Source of the DNA: Cryptomeria japonica
Taxonomy: Eukaryota; Streptophyta; Pinopsida; Cupressales; Cupressaceae
Direction of reading: 5' to 3'
Length of the DNA: 64,000 nt
Assembly (NCBI RefSeq): GCF_030272615.1
Contig: NC_081413.1
Coordinates: forward strand, 156,239,349 to 156,303,348
Below are positions 47,963 to 58,570 of the stretch, in pieces. The notes below the pieces were generated by a model. That model made no database searches and had not been told where the DNA came from. It was given only the letters and a program-made list of their open reading frames with translations. The position numbers and the translations under genes are program-made. Position 1 is the first letter of the stretch, and every line of letters begins with the position of its first letter.

Positions 47963-49359
47963 TGTCATGTCCCCCCTTGTTTGTTATATATAACCTAAAT
48001 GAAACAATTATTATTTATTAATTAATATAATATTTAACAATGAATGATTATTTGAAATTATTAAATACTTATTTTTTAATTAATATTTATTTATCAATAA
48101 TAATATTCTTGAAATATTTAAATTAATATTATTATACATAATTTATAAACAAATATAAAGCAAGATTGTCATGCCCCGCGATAATAAGCAAGATCGCAGC
48201 ATTATTAAATCGTATTGCTGCCTTAGAACCTTGATTAATTCAAAATATAAAAGAGGCAATTTTCCTAGGGGATCGATGGGATTTGTTAGGCAGCGATTCC
48301 TTAATTAAAAAGCTATGTAAGCTGTTACCAAAAGCAGTGAGTTAGTCAAGGGGGTGTTACCTTTGTAAAGGTTGCGATCATGATAAAGGTTGTGCCTTTT
48401 CATCCCCCAATGGAGGATATAAAAAGAGATCGACTCATTTGTGAAGGTGGGGCCCAAGAAAGCTATTAGAAATTGAAAGGGATATCAGCACATAGGAGAG
48501 GAGAATCGAAACTATGAGGAAATGATAGGCAGCAAACATCCTTGTTCTCGGTGGTATGCATGAGGATGGCTTAATACTTATGCTTAACATATGAAGTCTG
48601 ATAATGTTTTTATGCAGAATTTAATACTAATATTAATATAGACTGCAATACGTATGACAGTCATTCTTAATTTCATATGCAGTGGCAGACCATGTCAGAT
48701 CTGTCTGGCCACACAGCCTCTAAATATAACTAATGACTAATGCTTTTAGGCAATGGGTAATAATAATTTATATAATAGGTAATTAGAAGATACATAAATA
48801 TTTAATAATATAATTTAATCATCTGTTTATTTATATTTAAATCAGAAAAGGATAATAGATTTTTATATGATATTGATATCAGCAAGATTTATATCAGCTT
48901 GACAGACATATATATATAGTTGACATAATGTCAATAAGATTATATTTATATATTTATAAAAACATTGAATTATAGATATACATATTATTATGAATATAAT
49001 GGATAGTTTTTAATAATTTATATAATAGAACTGAATATGATATAAGAAGAGAATTATAAGAAGACGGTGAAATAAATCAGATATATATGTAAAATCTATA
49101 CACCAAACTGAAGACTAATCTATAAGAAGATCATGTGTAGCGACAATTTATAACATTGAGGCACATACGCCAAGTATACAAATCAAAGTTATCAAAATAA
49201 GCTCTATCTTCCAAACTAGTCTTAGAATCTTAAGTAAAATATTATAATGAATACTATTCAGTTTTGATAAAATTATATTATTAATATGTTATAACTCTCA
49301 CTAAGTTAGAATTGTTATCTCAAGACTAAATCAGGGCATCCCAAATAGGGGACATCACA
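47963..49359 (+). repeat. 3' LTR of the 42839-49359 element
   Basis: 1397 bp, longer than the left LTR by a block at 48815-49140. Followed by AAATG, close to the AAATT left flank. Confidence 0.88.
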
Positions 49360-49364
49360 AAATG

Positions 49365-50618
49365 ACGCACCCAGAACGAACCAACAAACGAGAGTGGGGT
49401 GTTAATAACTTAATACCCCGACCATTGTGGAGATGGACGTAGCCACGGGCAGATGTATCGCGTATCGCTGAAGGAAGCTGGAGACAACGGTGGAGATGAC
49501 GTGGATGATGGTTCCTTGCCCATCAAAAGTTGCTGCGATGGTTGATAGCGTCAGTCAAAATGTGAGGTGTTAAGGCCTCCTCTTCACGAAGAACACATTA
49601 AGCTGCTGGAGTTTGAGTCTTAGTCGGGGCTTTCGCCTGCCATTTCGGAGGGATAAGGGGTCGTAGATGGAGAGATAAGGAGATAAAAGCTCTATGCAGT
49701 GGAGGGATAAGATGAGGGCTGCACGAGTATGGAGACATATGGAGTGATAAGGAGCATAGATGACACAGAAAAAATTCAGCAAGAGCCAAATCTATGAGGT
49801 GTTAATGCCTAAATTGTAACTACATGAGATGCACATATTGGAAAGAAGTATTGCCGAAGTATAGCTGCAATGGACATTAAAAATATCCATAAACAAAAAA
49901 TACCAAATGAGCATTGGCAGCCACAAAATCTTGTAGAGGTAATCACTGGTATTTATGGAAAAAAGGTTAAAAGATAATCATCAATCTATTTGTCCTCCTG
50001 CCAAGCACTCTGTCATGTCTCTATGGATTCTAATCCAAAGTCGCATCCCATCAATACAGCTGGCTCTGATAGGCTGTTCTTTGTTCCATTTGGTTTTTGT
50101 CATATAGGCAATTCTGGAGGTTTAGCATGAATGAACCATAGTGACCAAAGCAGAAGATCAAAATATCTAGCTCACTTACCATGAATAAGTCTAGTTCAAT
50201 GCTAAGTTGGCATAGGTAAGTCCTAGGGTTTAGCATGAAAGAACCCATAGTAACTGAAGCAGAAGATCAAAATATCTGGTACACTTAACGTGATTACTTT
50301 AATACAAGGCAAAAATATTGGCAGAACTAAACGAAAGAACTTTAACCATAACATATTTTTGTTTTTGCAGACTCTGTAGTTAAAATTACAAAAAACTATA
50401 AATTCTAATAAAGATACAAATAACATGATGACAATAGATATAATTACAGCCAATTTGTCAAAGACTTTAAAGAAATTATTGATACTAATATTTCAAATTA
50501 GTTTGGACTTTTGGATCACAGAGAATATAACTACCAATACAATCTTATCCATGAAGAGAGAAAAGCATGATCATCAACATTACTCCAAATTCCAATATCT
50601 TGAAGCTGGATTGCATAC
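49365..50618. other. Flank and possible 3' UTR side of the SF3A1 exon
   Basis: More GC-rich at 49370-49560. It contains a duplicated unit of about 50 bp (50119-50168 and 50227-50277, sharing GGTTTAGCATGAA and CAGAAGATCAAAATATCT). Part of it may be the 3' UTR of the exon at 50619-50888 on the minus strand, but no clear polyadenylation signal was identified. Confidence 0.4.
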
Positions 50619-50888
50619 CTATTTTTTTCTACCACCACGATCCCTCAGGGCCAATGTCAATATTTCTCCAGGCCCAATATTATAATATGCAAGTGATAAA
50701 TTGTCTTTGAGAAAACCAGCTCTACCACTGAGTTTTTGTTTGTTTGCAGGCAAGGAAATATCTGCTGCAATCTTATCCTTGAGATTGGCAATAGATTCTG
50801 AGAGAGACTGTATTGTGACTTCCAGCATTTGACCATTCAGATTTCCTTCTTCAATATTAGGGACAGAGATAGAAATACGCACAGATCC
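50619..50888 (-). CDS. SF3A1: Terminal exon of splicing factor 3A subunit 1 (ubiquitin-like domain)
   Basis: Read on the minus strand, an acceptor TGCAG is followed by an exon opening with GSVRISISVPN, running through LNGQMLEVTIQSLSES and LPANKQKLSGRAGFLKDN, then LSLAYYNIGPGEI, and ending RDRGGRKK before TAG. This is the C-terminal ubiquitin-like domain of SF3A1 (yeast Prp21 relative), including the family's basic GGRKK/R ending. SF3A1 is part of the U2 snRNP SF3a complex, which helps commit the branch site during splicing, in the nucleus. The frame is open with a sound acceptor, so the exon may be functional. No upstream exon was recognised in the 13 kb to its right, so either the gene has a very long, transposon-filled intron or this is a stranded copy. 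Confidence 0.88.
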   Translation of the reverse strand, partial: GSVRISISVPNIEEGNLNGQMLEVTIQSLSESIANLKDKIAADISLPANKQKLSGRAGFLKDNLSLAYYNIGPGEILTLALRDRGGRKK

Positions 50889-51174
50889 CTGCACCAGTTA
50901 ACATATACATATAAGAAAAATACATGAAGAATTACCAAAGCAAAAGGGGCATACAGGCCTGCTAAAGACAAAAATGGGATTTCATGAAGATACGTATTTT
51001 AAGATATTAAGTCATAAATCCCCTGCTCTACATAATAAGTCCTCCTTTCCACAATTTTGATATTTAATACCAGAATATTATGAACAAATAAGTAAATATG
51101 ATTTATCAAATGTCTTCCTAGAAACTGATAAAGATTTTTGAAGATAATCAATCAATTGGCTAACCATTTAGCAA
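50889..51174 (-). other. Intron side of the SF3A1 exon
   Basis: AT-rich sequence upstream (on the minus strand) of the acceptor. The next exon was looked for and not found before the Copia sequence begins near 51175. Confidence 0.5.
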
Positions 51175-51177
51175 AGA

Positions 51178-52476
51178 AGATCCTGATTGACTCTGTGAAG
51201 GATCACCTAATGTCCATCATTTCCAAGATGTCAAATGCAAGAGATGTTCAGAACTTTGGAAGGGATGTATGAGATCAACAACACAAGTAGGGCACTTGCA
51301 TTGAGGCAACAACTTCATCAAATCAAGATGGCGAAGGGAGAATCTGTCATATCCTTCTTCATGAAGATTTCAGAATTGAAAGATCAGCTAAGCGCCATTG
51401 GAGATGAAGTTATGAACAAGGATCTTGTCATGTTAGCATTGAATGGCCTTCCTCACTCTTGGGAGCCATTTATTCAAGGCATGAGTGGGAGATCCAAATT
51501 CCCTGAGTTTGATCGTCTTTGTGCTGATTGCATTCAAGAAGAATCAAGGTTGCCTGCAAGGGGAATTGTCAAGAGTTCTCAAGGTGAAGACACTCATGTT
51601 CTTGCCACCTAGTCTACTAAGAAGAAAGGAGGAAATTGGAAGAAAGGCAACTTCAAGAGGAATAGAGATCAAAGGTCAGACTTTGCACTTGATTCAAAGA
51701 AAAAGAAGAAAGAACTCTCCCACATCCAGTGCTTCAGATGTGACAAGTTTGGTCATTTCGCAAGATATTGTTTGTCAAGGCCGAAGCAACAAGGGGCGAA
51801 CATTAATGAAGTCTCAACTCAGAAGGAAGCAGAAGATAACTCTAATAGATTCCTCTTCATATCAGCATTATCAAGCAATGTCCCTACGGATAGTGATACC
51901 TGGCTGATTGATAGTGGAACTTCTAGACACATCACCAACTATCGGGAACATCTTTCAGATTTGGTGGAGAGGGAGTCTAATCTTCAAGTGATCATTGGAG
52001 ATGATGCATGATATTCAGTGAGAGGTTTTGGTGCTACTTCCCTCAACTTAGATTATGGAATCTCACTTAATCTCGGTCATGTCTTGTTCTTAACGGGAAT
52101 CAGGAGGAACCTTATCTCCATTTCAGCCTTGGAGGATAAAGGTTATCAAGTACAATTCTCAGAAGGGAAAGTTCTTGCATGGCCGAAGAACTCCAGCATC
52201 AAGTTAGCTCGTGTGATTGGGAATCGGCATGAGAGTTAGTACAAGCTTTCCATTCGTCCGGTTCAAGCTCTTCTACATGACTCTTCCAGTTCAAGCGAGC
52301 TATGGCATAGAAGACTTGGACATCTACACTTTCGGGCTCTTCCAACATTGGAGAAGATGGTTAAAGGTATGCCTAAACTTAGTCATGTTCATGATGATAC
52401 ATGTAAGGGTTGTGCTATGGGTAAAAACACTAAGAGTCCATTCTATAGTAGTTTAAAGGTTCATGCATGGAGATAG
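51178..52476 (+). pseudogene. Copia gag, protease and pre-integrase region
   Basis: From 51235 one frame continues to 52476 with three internal stops (TAG 51610, TGA about 52009, TAG about 52237). Gag shows ILIDSVKDHL before a one-base shift near 51233, then LHQIKMAKGESV and LKDQLSAIGDEV. CFRCDKFGHFARYC is a perfect CX2CX4HX4C knuckle (about 51732-51773). Protease carries the active site DSGTSRHIT (51910). The pre-integrase zinc-binding part is LWHRRLGHLHF...CKGCAMGK (52300-52430). The next domain, the integrase core, should follow but does not. Confidence 0.9.
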
Positions 52477-53402
52477 ATGATGAAATACATGAGACTCCTC
52501 AAGACATGGACACTGATCATACTCCTAAGATTGAGAGGGAGTCTACAGAACCTGAAGAGAATGATGATCCACTTGAGCCTTTGGATCCTACTGATGGGCC
52601 TAGAGATATTATTGTGAGCCGAAAGAAACCTCTTTGGGCAAGGAACACTGTGCAGGAGGCAGAGAAGTTCGCAACACCTAGAGGCACATTCAAAGAAAGT
52701 AGAAGACCTCAAAAGTTCTCTAACTATGTTGCATTGATGTGCAATTTTATTGAGTCTGAACCTTCCAGTGTCGAGAAAGCCTCAAATCAGCAAGTATGGA
52801 AAGATGCTATGGATGAAGAATATCAATCCATCCTTAAGAATGATGTTTGGGATATTGTGCCTAGACCTAAGGGAAAGTCAATGGTATCTTCCAAATGGCT
52901 ATACAAGATTAAGCATGCAACTGATGGAAGCATTGAGAAGGACAAGGCTAGATTTGTGGGTCGTGGTTTCTCTCAGCAAGAAGGAATAGACTATTTAGAA
53001 ACATTTGCCCCTGTTGCTCGCTATACTTCCATCAAGACCATCATTGTCATTGCAGCAGCTAAAGGATGGAAGTTACATCAAATGGATGTAAAGACGACCT
53101 TTCTCAATGGTGTAATTGAAGAAGAGGTCTACATTGAGCAACTTGAAGGCTTCGTGATTCATGGGAAAGAGTCTTATGTGTGCAAATTGAAGAAAGCATT
53201 ATATGGCCTTAAGCAAGCTCCTCGTGCATGGCATGAAAGGATTGACAAATACGTGGTAAGTTTGGGTTTCTGCAAGAATGATGTTGATCTGAATCTTTAT
53301 TGCAAGGTATTCAATGGTGATGTGTTAATCTTGGTTCTATATGTTGATGACTTATTTCTTACTGGGGAAGATCGTCTCACCATAGATGCAAGGAGGAGTT
53401 GA
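52467..53402 (+). pseudogene. Copia reverse transcriptase
   Basis: A 311-codon open frame. It begins with the acidic linker before RT, then WKDAMDEEYQSI, WDIVPRPKG, YKIKHATDGSIEKDKARFV, GIDYLETFAPVAR and HQMDVKTTFLNG, then LKKALYGLKQAPRAWH and the catalytic YVDD (53341-53352). The frame shifts near 53390 and RT continues in another frame as FEMKDLGLMHFFLGLEVW (53410-53466). An FLNG motif with D-V-K-T in place of the usual DVKTAF is a minor change. Confidence 0.93.
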
Positions 53403-54357
53403 CTTCAGAATTTGAGATGAAAGACCTAGGACTCATGCATTTCTTTCTAGGTTTGGAAGTATGGCAGAGGCCTAATGAGATTATCCTGGGTCAAGGAAAA
53501 TACACCATTGACATCTTGAAGAGATTTGGAAAGTTAGATTGCAAGTCTATGTCTACACCGATGGAAACTAACTTGAAGAAGTTAAGTGAAACTATAGCTA
53601 GTTCAAACCTTGTGGATCCTACTATGTATAGACAGTTGATTGGATCCTACTATGTACAAACAGTTGATTGGATCTTTGATGTATCTAGTTAACACTAGAC
53701 CGGATATTTGCTATGCAATGAGTGCACTAAGTCAGTTCATGTGTGAATCAAGGCGGATACATCTAGTTGCAGCCAAGCATATCTTGAGATACTTGCGTGG
53801 CACAGTTGGATATGGCTTGAAATATTCTTCCAGTGTGGACCTGAATCTACAAGGCTATTCTGATTTTGATTGGGCAGGGAGTGTTACTGATTGGAAGAGC
53901 ACCTCTAGTTATTGCTTCAGTTTGGGATCTGCTATGATTTCTTGGTGTAGCAGAAAGCAATCTTCAGTGGCACTGAACACCGCAGAGGCAGAATACATTG
54001 CAGCATGTGTGGCAGCTCGCGAAGCAGTGTGACTTCGAAAGCTCCTTGCAAGATTGTTTGGACAATCATCGAAGCCTACAGTTATTCATTGTGATAACCA
54101 AAGTTGTGTGAAACTTTCTGTCAATCTTACGTTTCATGACAAAACAAAGCATGTAGAAATCCAATATCACTATATTAGAGATATGGTGCAAAGGAATGCT
54201 ATTCAGTTAAGGTACATTAGCACTGATGATCAGACGGTCAACATTCTCACCAAGCCTCTTGCCAGAGTGAAGTTTGTGTACTTTCGAGACAAGCTTGGAG
54301 TTGTGGAGAATGAAGCCCTAGCTGAGAGGGTGTAAGAACCTACCAAGGGTTCTCAAC
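53403..54357 (+). pseudogene. Copia RT end and RNase H
   Basis: 53403-53692 contains the connection region (LGLEVW, STPMETNLKKL, DPTMYRQLIGS). A 29-bp duplication at 53613-53670 breaks the frame. 53640-54335 continues with LVNTRPDICYAMSALSQFM, LRYLRGT, SDFDWAGS and KSTSSYCF, then SWCSRKQSSVALNTAEAEYIA, CDNQSCVKL and VNILTKPLARVKF. TAG at about 54029 interrupts. The open frame runs past AER into the solo LTR at 54331. The Asp and Glu positions of RNase H are kept. Confidence 0.9.
53613..53670. repeat. 29-bp tandem duplication in Copia pol
   Basis: GGATCCTACTATGTA followed by a few changed bases and ACAGTTGATT is present twice at a period of 29 bp (53613 and 53642). Because 29 is not a multiple of three, the reading frame is lost here. 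Confidence 0.88.
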
Positions 54358-55677
54358 TTAGACAACGGGGGTTTAGTTGAACCTGTTGCGTTTTATGTTT
54401 TGTATTTTGCAATTTCTAACAACAAGGCTAGTTTTGAACAAATAGTATGCAAAAAGCAACATTGGAAAGAGCTGGAAATTAATTGAACTTCATAAAATTA
54501 GGATTATCGAACCCTTATTACATCCAATTTGCATAAACACCTTCAATAAAGAAATCAAACAAAACCAGGAAGATTTATTGTCAAATACCTCAGATTTAAG
54601 AAACCCCTTATTTATCCTCGCTGCCGTACAGCAGCAAATAATAACAGCAAAATTATTTATCAGTCCAAACTACCCAGAATGGTGAGTTTAGCAGCTCAAA
54701 CTGAAGCTACCAACTAGGTGTCTCCTTTAGGATTTATTTCAGAATTTTTGGACTCCTTCAACAAAATCGTACCCTTTCAAGGAAGAAAGGTACGGCAGAT
54801 CTGCAGGCTGTACATGCACAAAAACCCCAGCTGTAAACACACTTATTTCTGCCTCTATTCTGACTCTGTGGCTGCAATCAATCCTTTGCATTAAAATTAA
54901 TAAAACCCTTTCTAATCTGCCCAATCTTGGTTTCTGGATAAAACCAACTGAAAGCAAAATCAACTGATATTTCACAGCCTCTAATGTTGCTGCGCAAAAA
55001 TCCACCGTTTTCCTGTACCGATACCTTCAGATCATCTGCAGGAAGAAACCCCTGCTGAAACCCTCAAGCCAAAGTCTCCTCAGAGCAAACTCAATATCAA
55101 ATCTTCACATAATGAAAAGAAGACCTAAAAACATCTTTTATCTCTTCCCTTTAGGGTTTGGCAATATTCCCAAGAAAAGTACGATTTGGCATTAAATGAT
55201 GTTTTTAACTTTTAATATTTATTTTTGACTATTGAAGCTTCAAAAATAAATCTCTTTTCAGTGTAATATAAAAGTGGCCCCATCCAATGAGAAATAGACC
55301 CTCACTTAAGTTATAACTTAAAGTGACTTTAAAATATTAAAACATTAAAGTTTCCCATTTAATATTTAATTAAAGTAATTAAATATTAATATCTCTCTAA
55401 GTATCCATTAGAATTGCCTACCGTCAGAACTGGAGACTACCAAGCCATACTCTACCACTGCCCAACCCACTGGCTAAAAATAGCAGGACTGCTAAAAATA
55501 GAAAGTGTCTCAAACGGAGTCCTGGAGACCTCAAATGAAAGCCAGTTCTGTAATGCTCACTCTGAAGATGAAGAATCAATCTCCAAGAGACCCTCTAACC
55601 AACCTCATCAACCTACGAGGGTCAATGATAGGCTAATCTACTCGGCTGACATATGTCAACTAGAAGGGGGCATCACA
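54331..55677. mobile_element. Solo LTR inserted at the Copia pol stop
   Basis: TGTAAGAACC to CATCACA, 1347 bp, with flanks GAGGG (54326-54330) and AAGGG (55678-55682). Removing it with one flank copy joins GCTGAGAGGG to AGTCTCAGCATCAG. That restores the pol ending A-E-R-E-S-Q-H-Q-stop seen in the sister copies (for example A-K-R-E-F-Q-S-Q at 27770). It has no coding sequence. Confidence 0.75.
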
Positions 55678-55718
55678 AAGGGAGTCTCAGCATCAGTGAT
55701 TTCTTGATATGTACTATA

Positions 55719-56095
55719 ATGCATTCTTCTCTGTGAGATAAGTTTGAGGTGCAAGCCCTTGTTAATGCATTCTTCTCTGTGAGAGAAGTTTGAGGTGCAA
55801 GCCCTTGTTAATGCATCCTTCTCTGCGAGAGAAGTCTGTGGTGAAAGCCCTTGTTTCCACCCTCTGGGAGTAGCCATGGTAGATCCACCCTCTGGGAGTA
55901 GCTTTGGTGGATGTCATGTGAGAGACTCCATGACTTAGCACTTGTGTTTATTCACCCTTTGGGAGTAGCCACGGTGAAGGTCATGATGAGATGACAACAT
56001 CACAATTCCATGATGGGCACTTGTGTTTATTTGTTTTCCATCCATGGGAGTAGCCATGATGAACCCACCCTCTGGGATTAGCCATGGTGGATGTC
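55719..56095 (+). repeat. Post-pol hairpin array of element B
   Basis: Three units of about 46 bp (55719-55855) each carry CTTCTCT-(GTG or GCG)-AGAGAAG or its near variant. A second type follows with conserved loop CTCTGGGAGTAGC and changing arms: ATCCACC/GGTGGAT (55873-55902), TTCACC/GGTGAA (55951-55978) and CCACC/GGTGG (56065-56090). The arms co-vary while the loop stays. Confidence 0.8.
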
Positions 56096-56135
56096 ACTAT
56101 GTGACTCAGATATTGAGAAGGACTCCTCCCTAGCT

Positions 56136-56144
56136 AAGAGGGAG
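56136..56144 (+). other. Polypurine tract of element B
   Basis: AAGAGGGAG before the LTR, identical to that of elements A and C. Confidence 0.85.
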
Positions 56145-56333
56145 TGTTGATGTTTGTAGCTAGGTCAGATTCCTTCTAGGGCCGACCGCCTATCGGCCTT
56201 AGTCACTATAATGTGCAAATTAAAACATTAATTGTAATTGCCTTATAGGGCCGACCTTATATAGGATTATATTATTGTAAATTATTGTTTTTATTCTAAG
56301 AGGCCAACCCGACTTGAATGGGTGCCTCTCACA

Positions 56334-56341
56334 TATATAAA
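56334..56341 (+). promoter_or_regulatory. LTR TATA box (element B)
   Basis: TATATAAA in a context (CTCTCACATATATAAAGGAG) typical of Copia LTR promoters, about 190 bp into the LTR. Confidence 0.6.
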
Positions 56342-56399
56342 GGAGATGTAATTAGGATTCATTACATATTCATTCACTCAAGCATCCAGCATTCAATCA

Positions 56400-56570
56400 C
56401 CTTCAGCAGAGCAGCGAATTACTTCTCCTGATCAGCGAATACATTCCCAAGGCAGCGAACCTATTATCTGATCAGCGAATCACCTTCATGATCAGCGACT
56501 TGTCTCCATGATCAGTGAATGGTCTTCATGTTCAGCAAATTGTCTTCCCTGATTAGCGAATCATCTCCAT
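56400..56570. repeat. GATCAGCGAAT short tandem array in LTR
   Basis: About seven imperfect copies of CAGCGAAT or GATCAGCGAAT spaced 20-27 bp apart, in the transcribed part of the LTR of element B. The LTRs of A (GCCATTGCAAG units) and C (CAGCGAA words) have analogous short repeats at the same place. Confidence 0.75.
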
Positions 56571-56919
56571 TCGAGCATTTTTCAGATAAGTTGGTTACAC
56601 TGCTGTGTACATCAGTTTGATGCCCTAGGTTGGATTCATGAATTGCTGTTCATACTGCTTCAAGTGTTGAAGCAAATCTGTAAAGATATAAACTGACTAT
56701 TATTTAATATCATCTGAGATTAGTTGCTGGGTTTTTCACCTTCAAGAGGAAGGTTTTCCCAGGGTATTCTTGTGTTTTTTGTGTTCTTGTGTTAATTTTG
56801 TTGATTGCTATCAGTCTGATCTAATAACAAGGAGCAATTATGATCTTGTGTTTTGATCAATAGGGACCATTTTCTTCTGCTAGAATCATTAATCAGAGCA
56901 ATTCATATTGCTTTTAGCA

Positions 56920-57896
56920 ATGCTACAAGAGTTTGAACAGTAGGAAAGAGAGAGTATGTTTGGATATCGACACTACAGGCAACTTGATGGTGGTTTGAAA
57001 AACTATCATACTACAGGTGAATTGTGACACATGGGAGCTCATTTTGGGTAGGAGAATGAATGGAGACAGTATGACTTACATAGGCAGCTTGAAGTTGGGT
57101 CTGTGTATCCTCTTAGTTATTGGATGATGCCAGCTAGGGCAGATGCCACCTTGTGTAAGTCTGGTGGACCATCTAGTTATCCTTTGGCTGTGGCAGCTGG
57201 GTTATTCCTCTTGGCAGCAATTTCTCTCCCGCCCCATTTGATCATGATATGATATGTGTGGCGGTCTTTATGATATGTCAGGCAGTCATTTCAATTATTC
57301 TCTGGTATCAGGTCATGTGGACCTCGTCGGGGTGAGTAGAAGTGGTGACATAGATGATCATTGCCCTAGAAGGCAACCATTCATCTTTCAACTGAGGGAG
57401 TTCAAAGGCGGCCATGTCTATCCCAATATCACCATCAACTGACGGAGTTCAATGCTGTTTTACGTAAATTATTGATAGGAAAGCGCTAAGGAGCTTAAAT
57501 ATTTTTTGATATCTATTGCTAATGCATCACTAAGATTATCAACCCAGTAGTTCATCAATGATAAGGGTTACAAGTATTACTAGTAAATCATGTGTCTTTT
57601 GAAACAAGATATTTGCAGTATTTATTTGGCAGAGAAAGTCTTTCATACACTAGAGGAACAAAGAAGGATTGATGTTATACTCTATGGGCAGTCTCGTGTT
57701 TTGGGCAGTTTAGTAGTAGTCTATGTCTCTCCTTAGGATGAAATGAGTCATATCATCTCTCAGAAAGATTGGATTGGTGATTTAGATCAAGGTTGAGAGG
57801 CAATTGTTTGAGAGATTTGAATTTGATTGCTTGAGTTTGAAGTGATTTTGTCATTTGGAAATCACCTAAGTATAAGTAAGTTTTGAATTACAAAAG
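56920..57896. other. Unrecognised, perhaps old coding remnant
   Basis: A more balanced base composition at 57030-57440 and an open plus-strand stretch near 57060-57250 (EWRQYDLHRQLEVGSV, then SYPLAVAAGLFLL) suggest an old coding fragment, but I recognise no family. Confidence 0.3.
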
Positions 57897-58570
57897 GTGA
57901 AGCATATCCTTCTTCCATCCTTCCCTCCATCCCATATCCTCCATCTCACATCCATATCCTTTACACCTTCCCTAGCCATGGCATCCTTCATGCCTCTCTC
58001 TCCTCCTTTCTCCCTTCCTTCCATCTTTCCATCCTTCCTTCCCTTCATCCCTTATTCCTCCATCTTCTTTCCATCTTCCTTCTTACCTTCACCTACCTTC
58101 CCCTTTACCCTTCCATCCCCCATTTCTTTAACCACTTCATCACATCCTTCATATCCCTTGTGCCTCCCTCTCCACCTCACCTTCCTAACATCTCACCCCA
58201 TGTCCTACCTTTCTTCTATTCCTTATACCTCCCAACTTCCCTTTCTTTCATCCTCTAACCTACATCTCACTTCCCTTACCCCTTTCTTCCCTTAACATAA
58301 CCCCCATCCCATCCTAGCCTACCCTCCTATCCCGCAGCACCAATCCTTCACTACACTTCCACCGCGGCATTTCTTTCCCCAACCTTCCTCACTTCCTTCC
58401 CACCACGGCACATCCTTCTCACCCATCCTTAACTACCTTCTCACTGTGGCACTTATTTCCTTCATATCCCACACACCCTTGCCACCACGGCACATCCTCC
58501 CTTCACATCCCTCGCACCCCTCTTCCACGCAGCACTTTATTTCACCATATCCTTAACCCCGTCCACTACC
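57897..58570. repeat. Polypyrimidine (CT-rich) tract
   Basis: About 670 bp almost free of purine runs, built of CCTTC, CCATC and TCCCTTCC words. From 58365 the word CCACGGCAC or a variant recurs about six times at spacings of roughly 40-60 bp. The 132-codon open frame inside (Pro/Ser/Leu-rich) is a composition artefact. Confidence 0.85.

Larger units (their letters stand above)
42839..49359 (+). mobile_element. LTR retrotransposon without coding capacity
   Basis: LTRs at 42839-43884 and 47963-49359 both begin TGTCAT(A/G)TCCCCCC and end with a CA preceded by GCATCCCAAATAGGG. A canonical primer-binding site follows the left LTR, and a purine-rich GGGAAGGATAGA precedes the right LTR. The 4.1-kb interior contains only repeats and a nested LTR-like insertion, with no gag or pol. 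It can only have moved using proteins from another element. Confidence 0.88.
51175..56919 (+). mobile_element. Copia retrotransposon B, 5'-truncated, integrase-deleted
   Basis: It starts inside gag, with no 5' LTR or primer-binding site. It continues through the zinc knuckle, protease, GAG pre-integrase domain, reverse transcriptase and RNase H, and is then interrupted by a solo LTR (54331-55677). It resumes with a hairpin array, a polypurine tract and one LTR. The integrase core is missing between pre-integrase and RT. PR, pre-integrase, RT, RNase H is the Copia order. The whole cannot transpose. Confidence 0.92.
56145..56919 (+). repeat. 3' LTR of element B
   Basis: Begins TGTTGATGTTTGTAG directly after the polypurine tract. 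TATATAAA at 56334-56341 is a likely TATA box. A short hairpin GGCCGA/TCGGCC lies near the start (about 56181-56199). A unit of about 26 bp, GATCAGCGAAT, recurs about seven times at 56400-56570. The right end (TTTTAGCA at 56919) is inferred, since no 5' LTR is present for comparison. Confidence 0.7.

Noticed and set aside
57897-58295. 132-codon Pro/Ser/Leu-rich open frame
   Set aside because: It lies wholly in a polypyrimidine tract. Absence of stops follows from the base composition and there is no domain.
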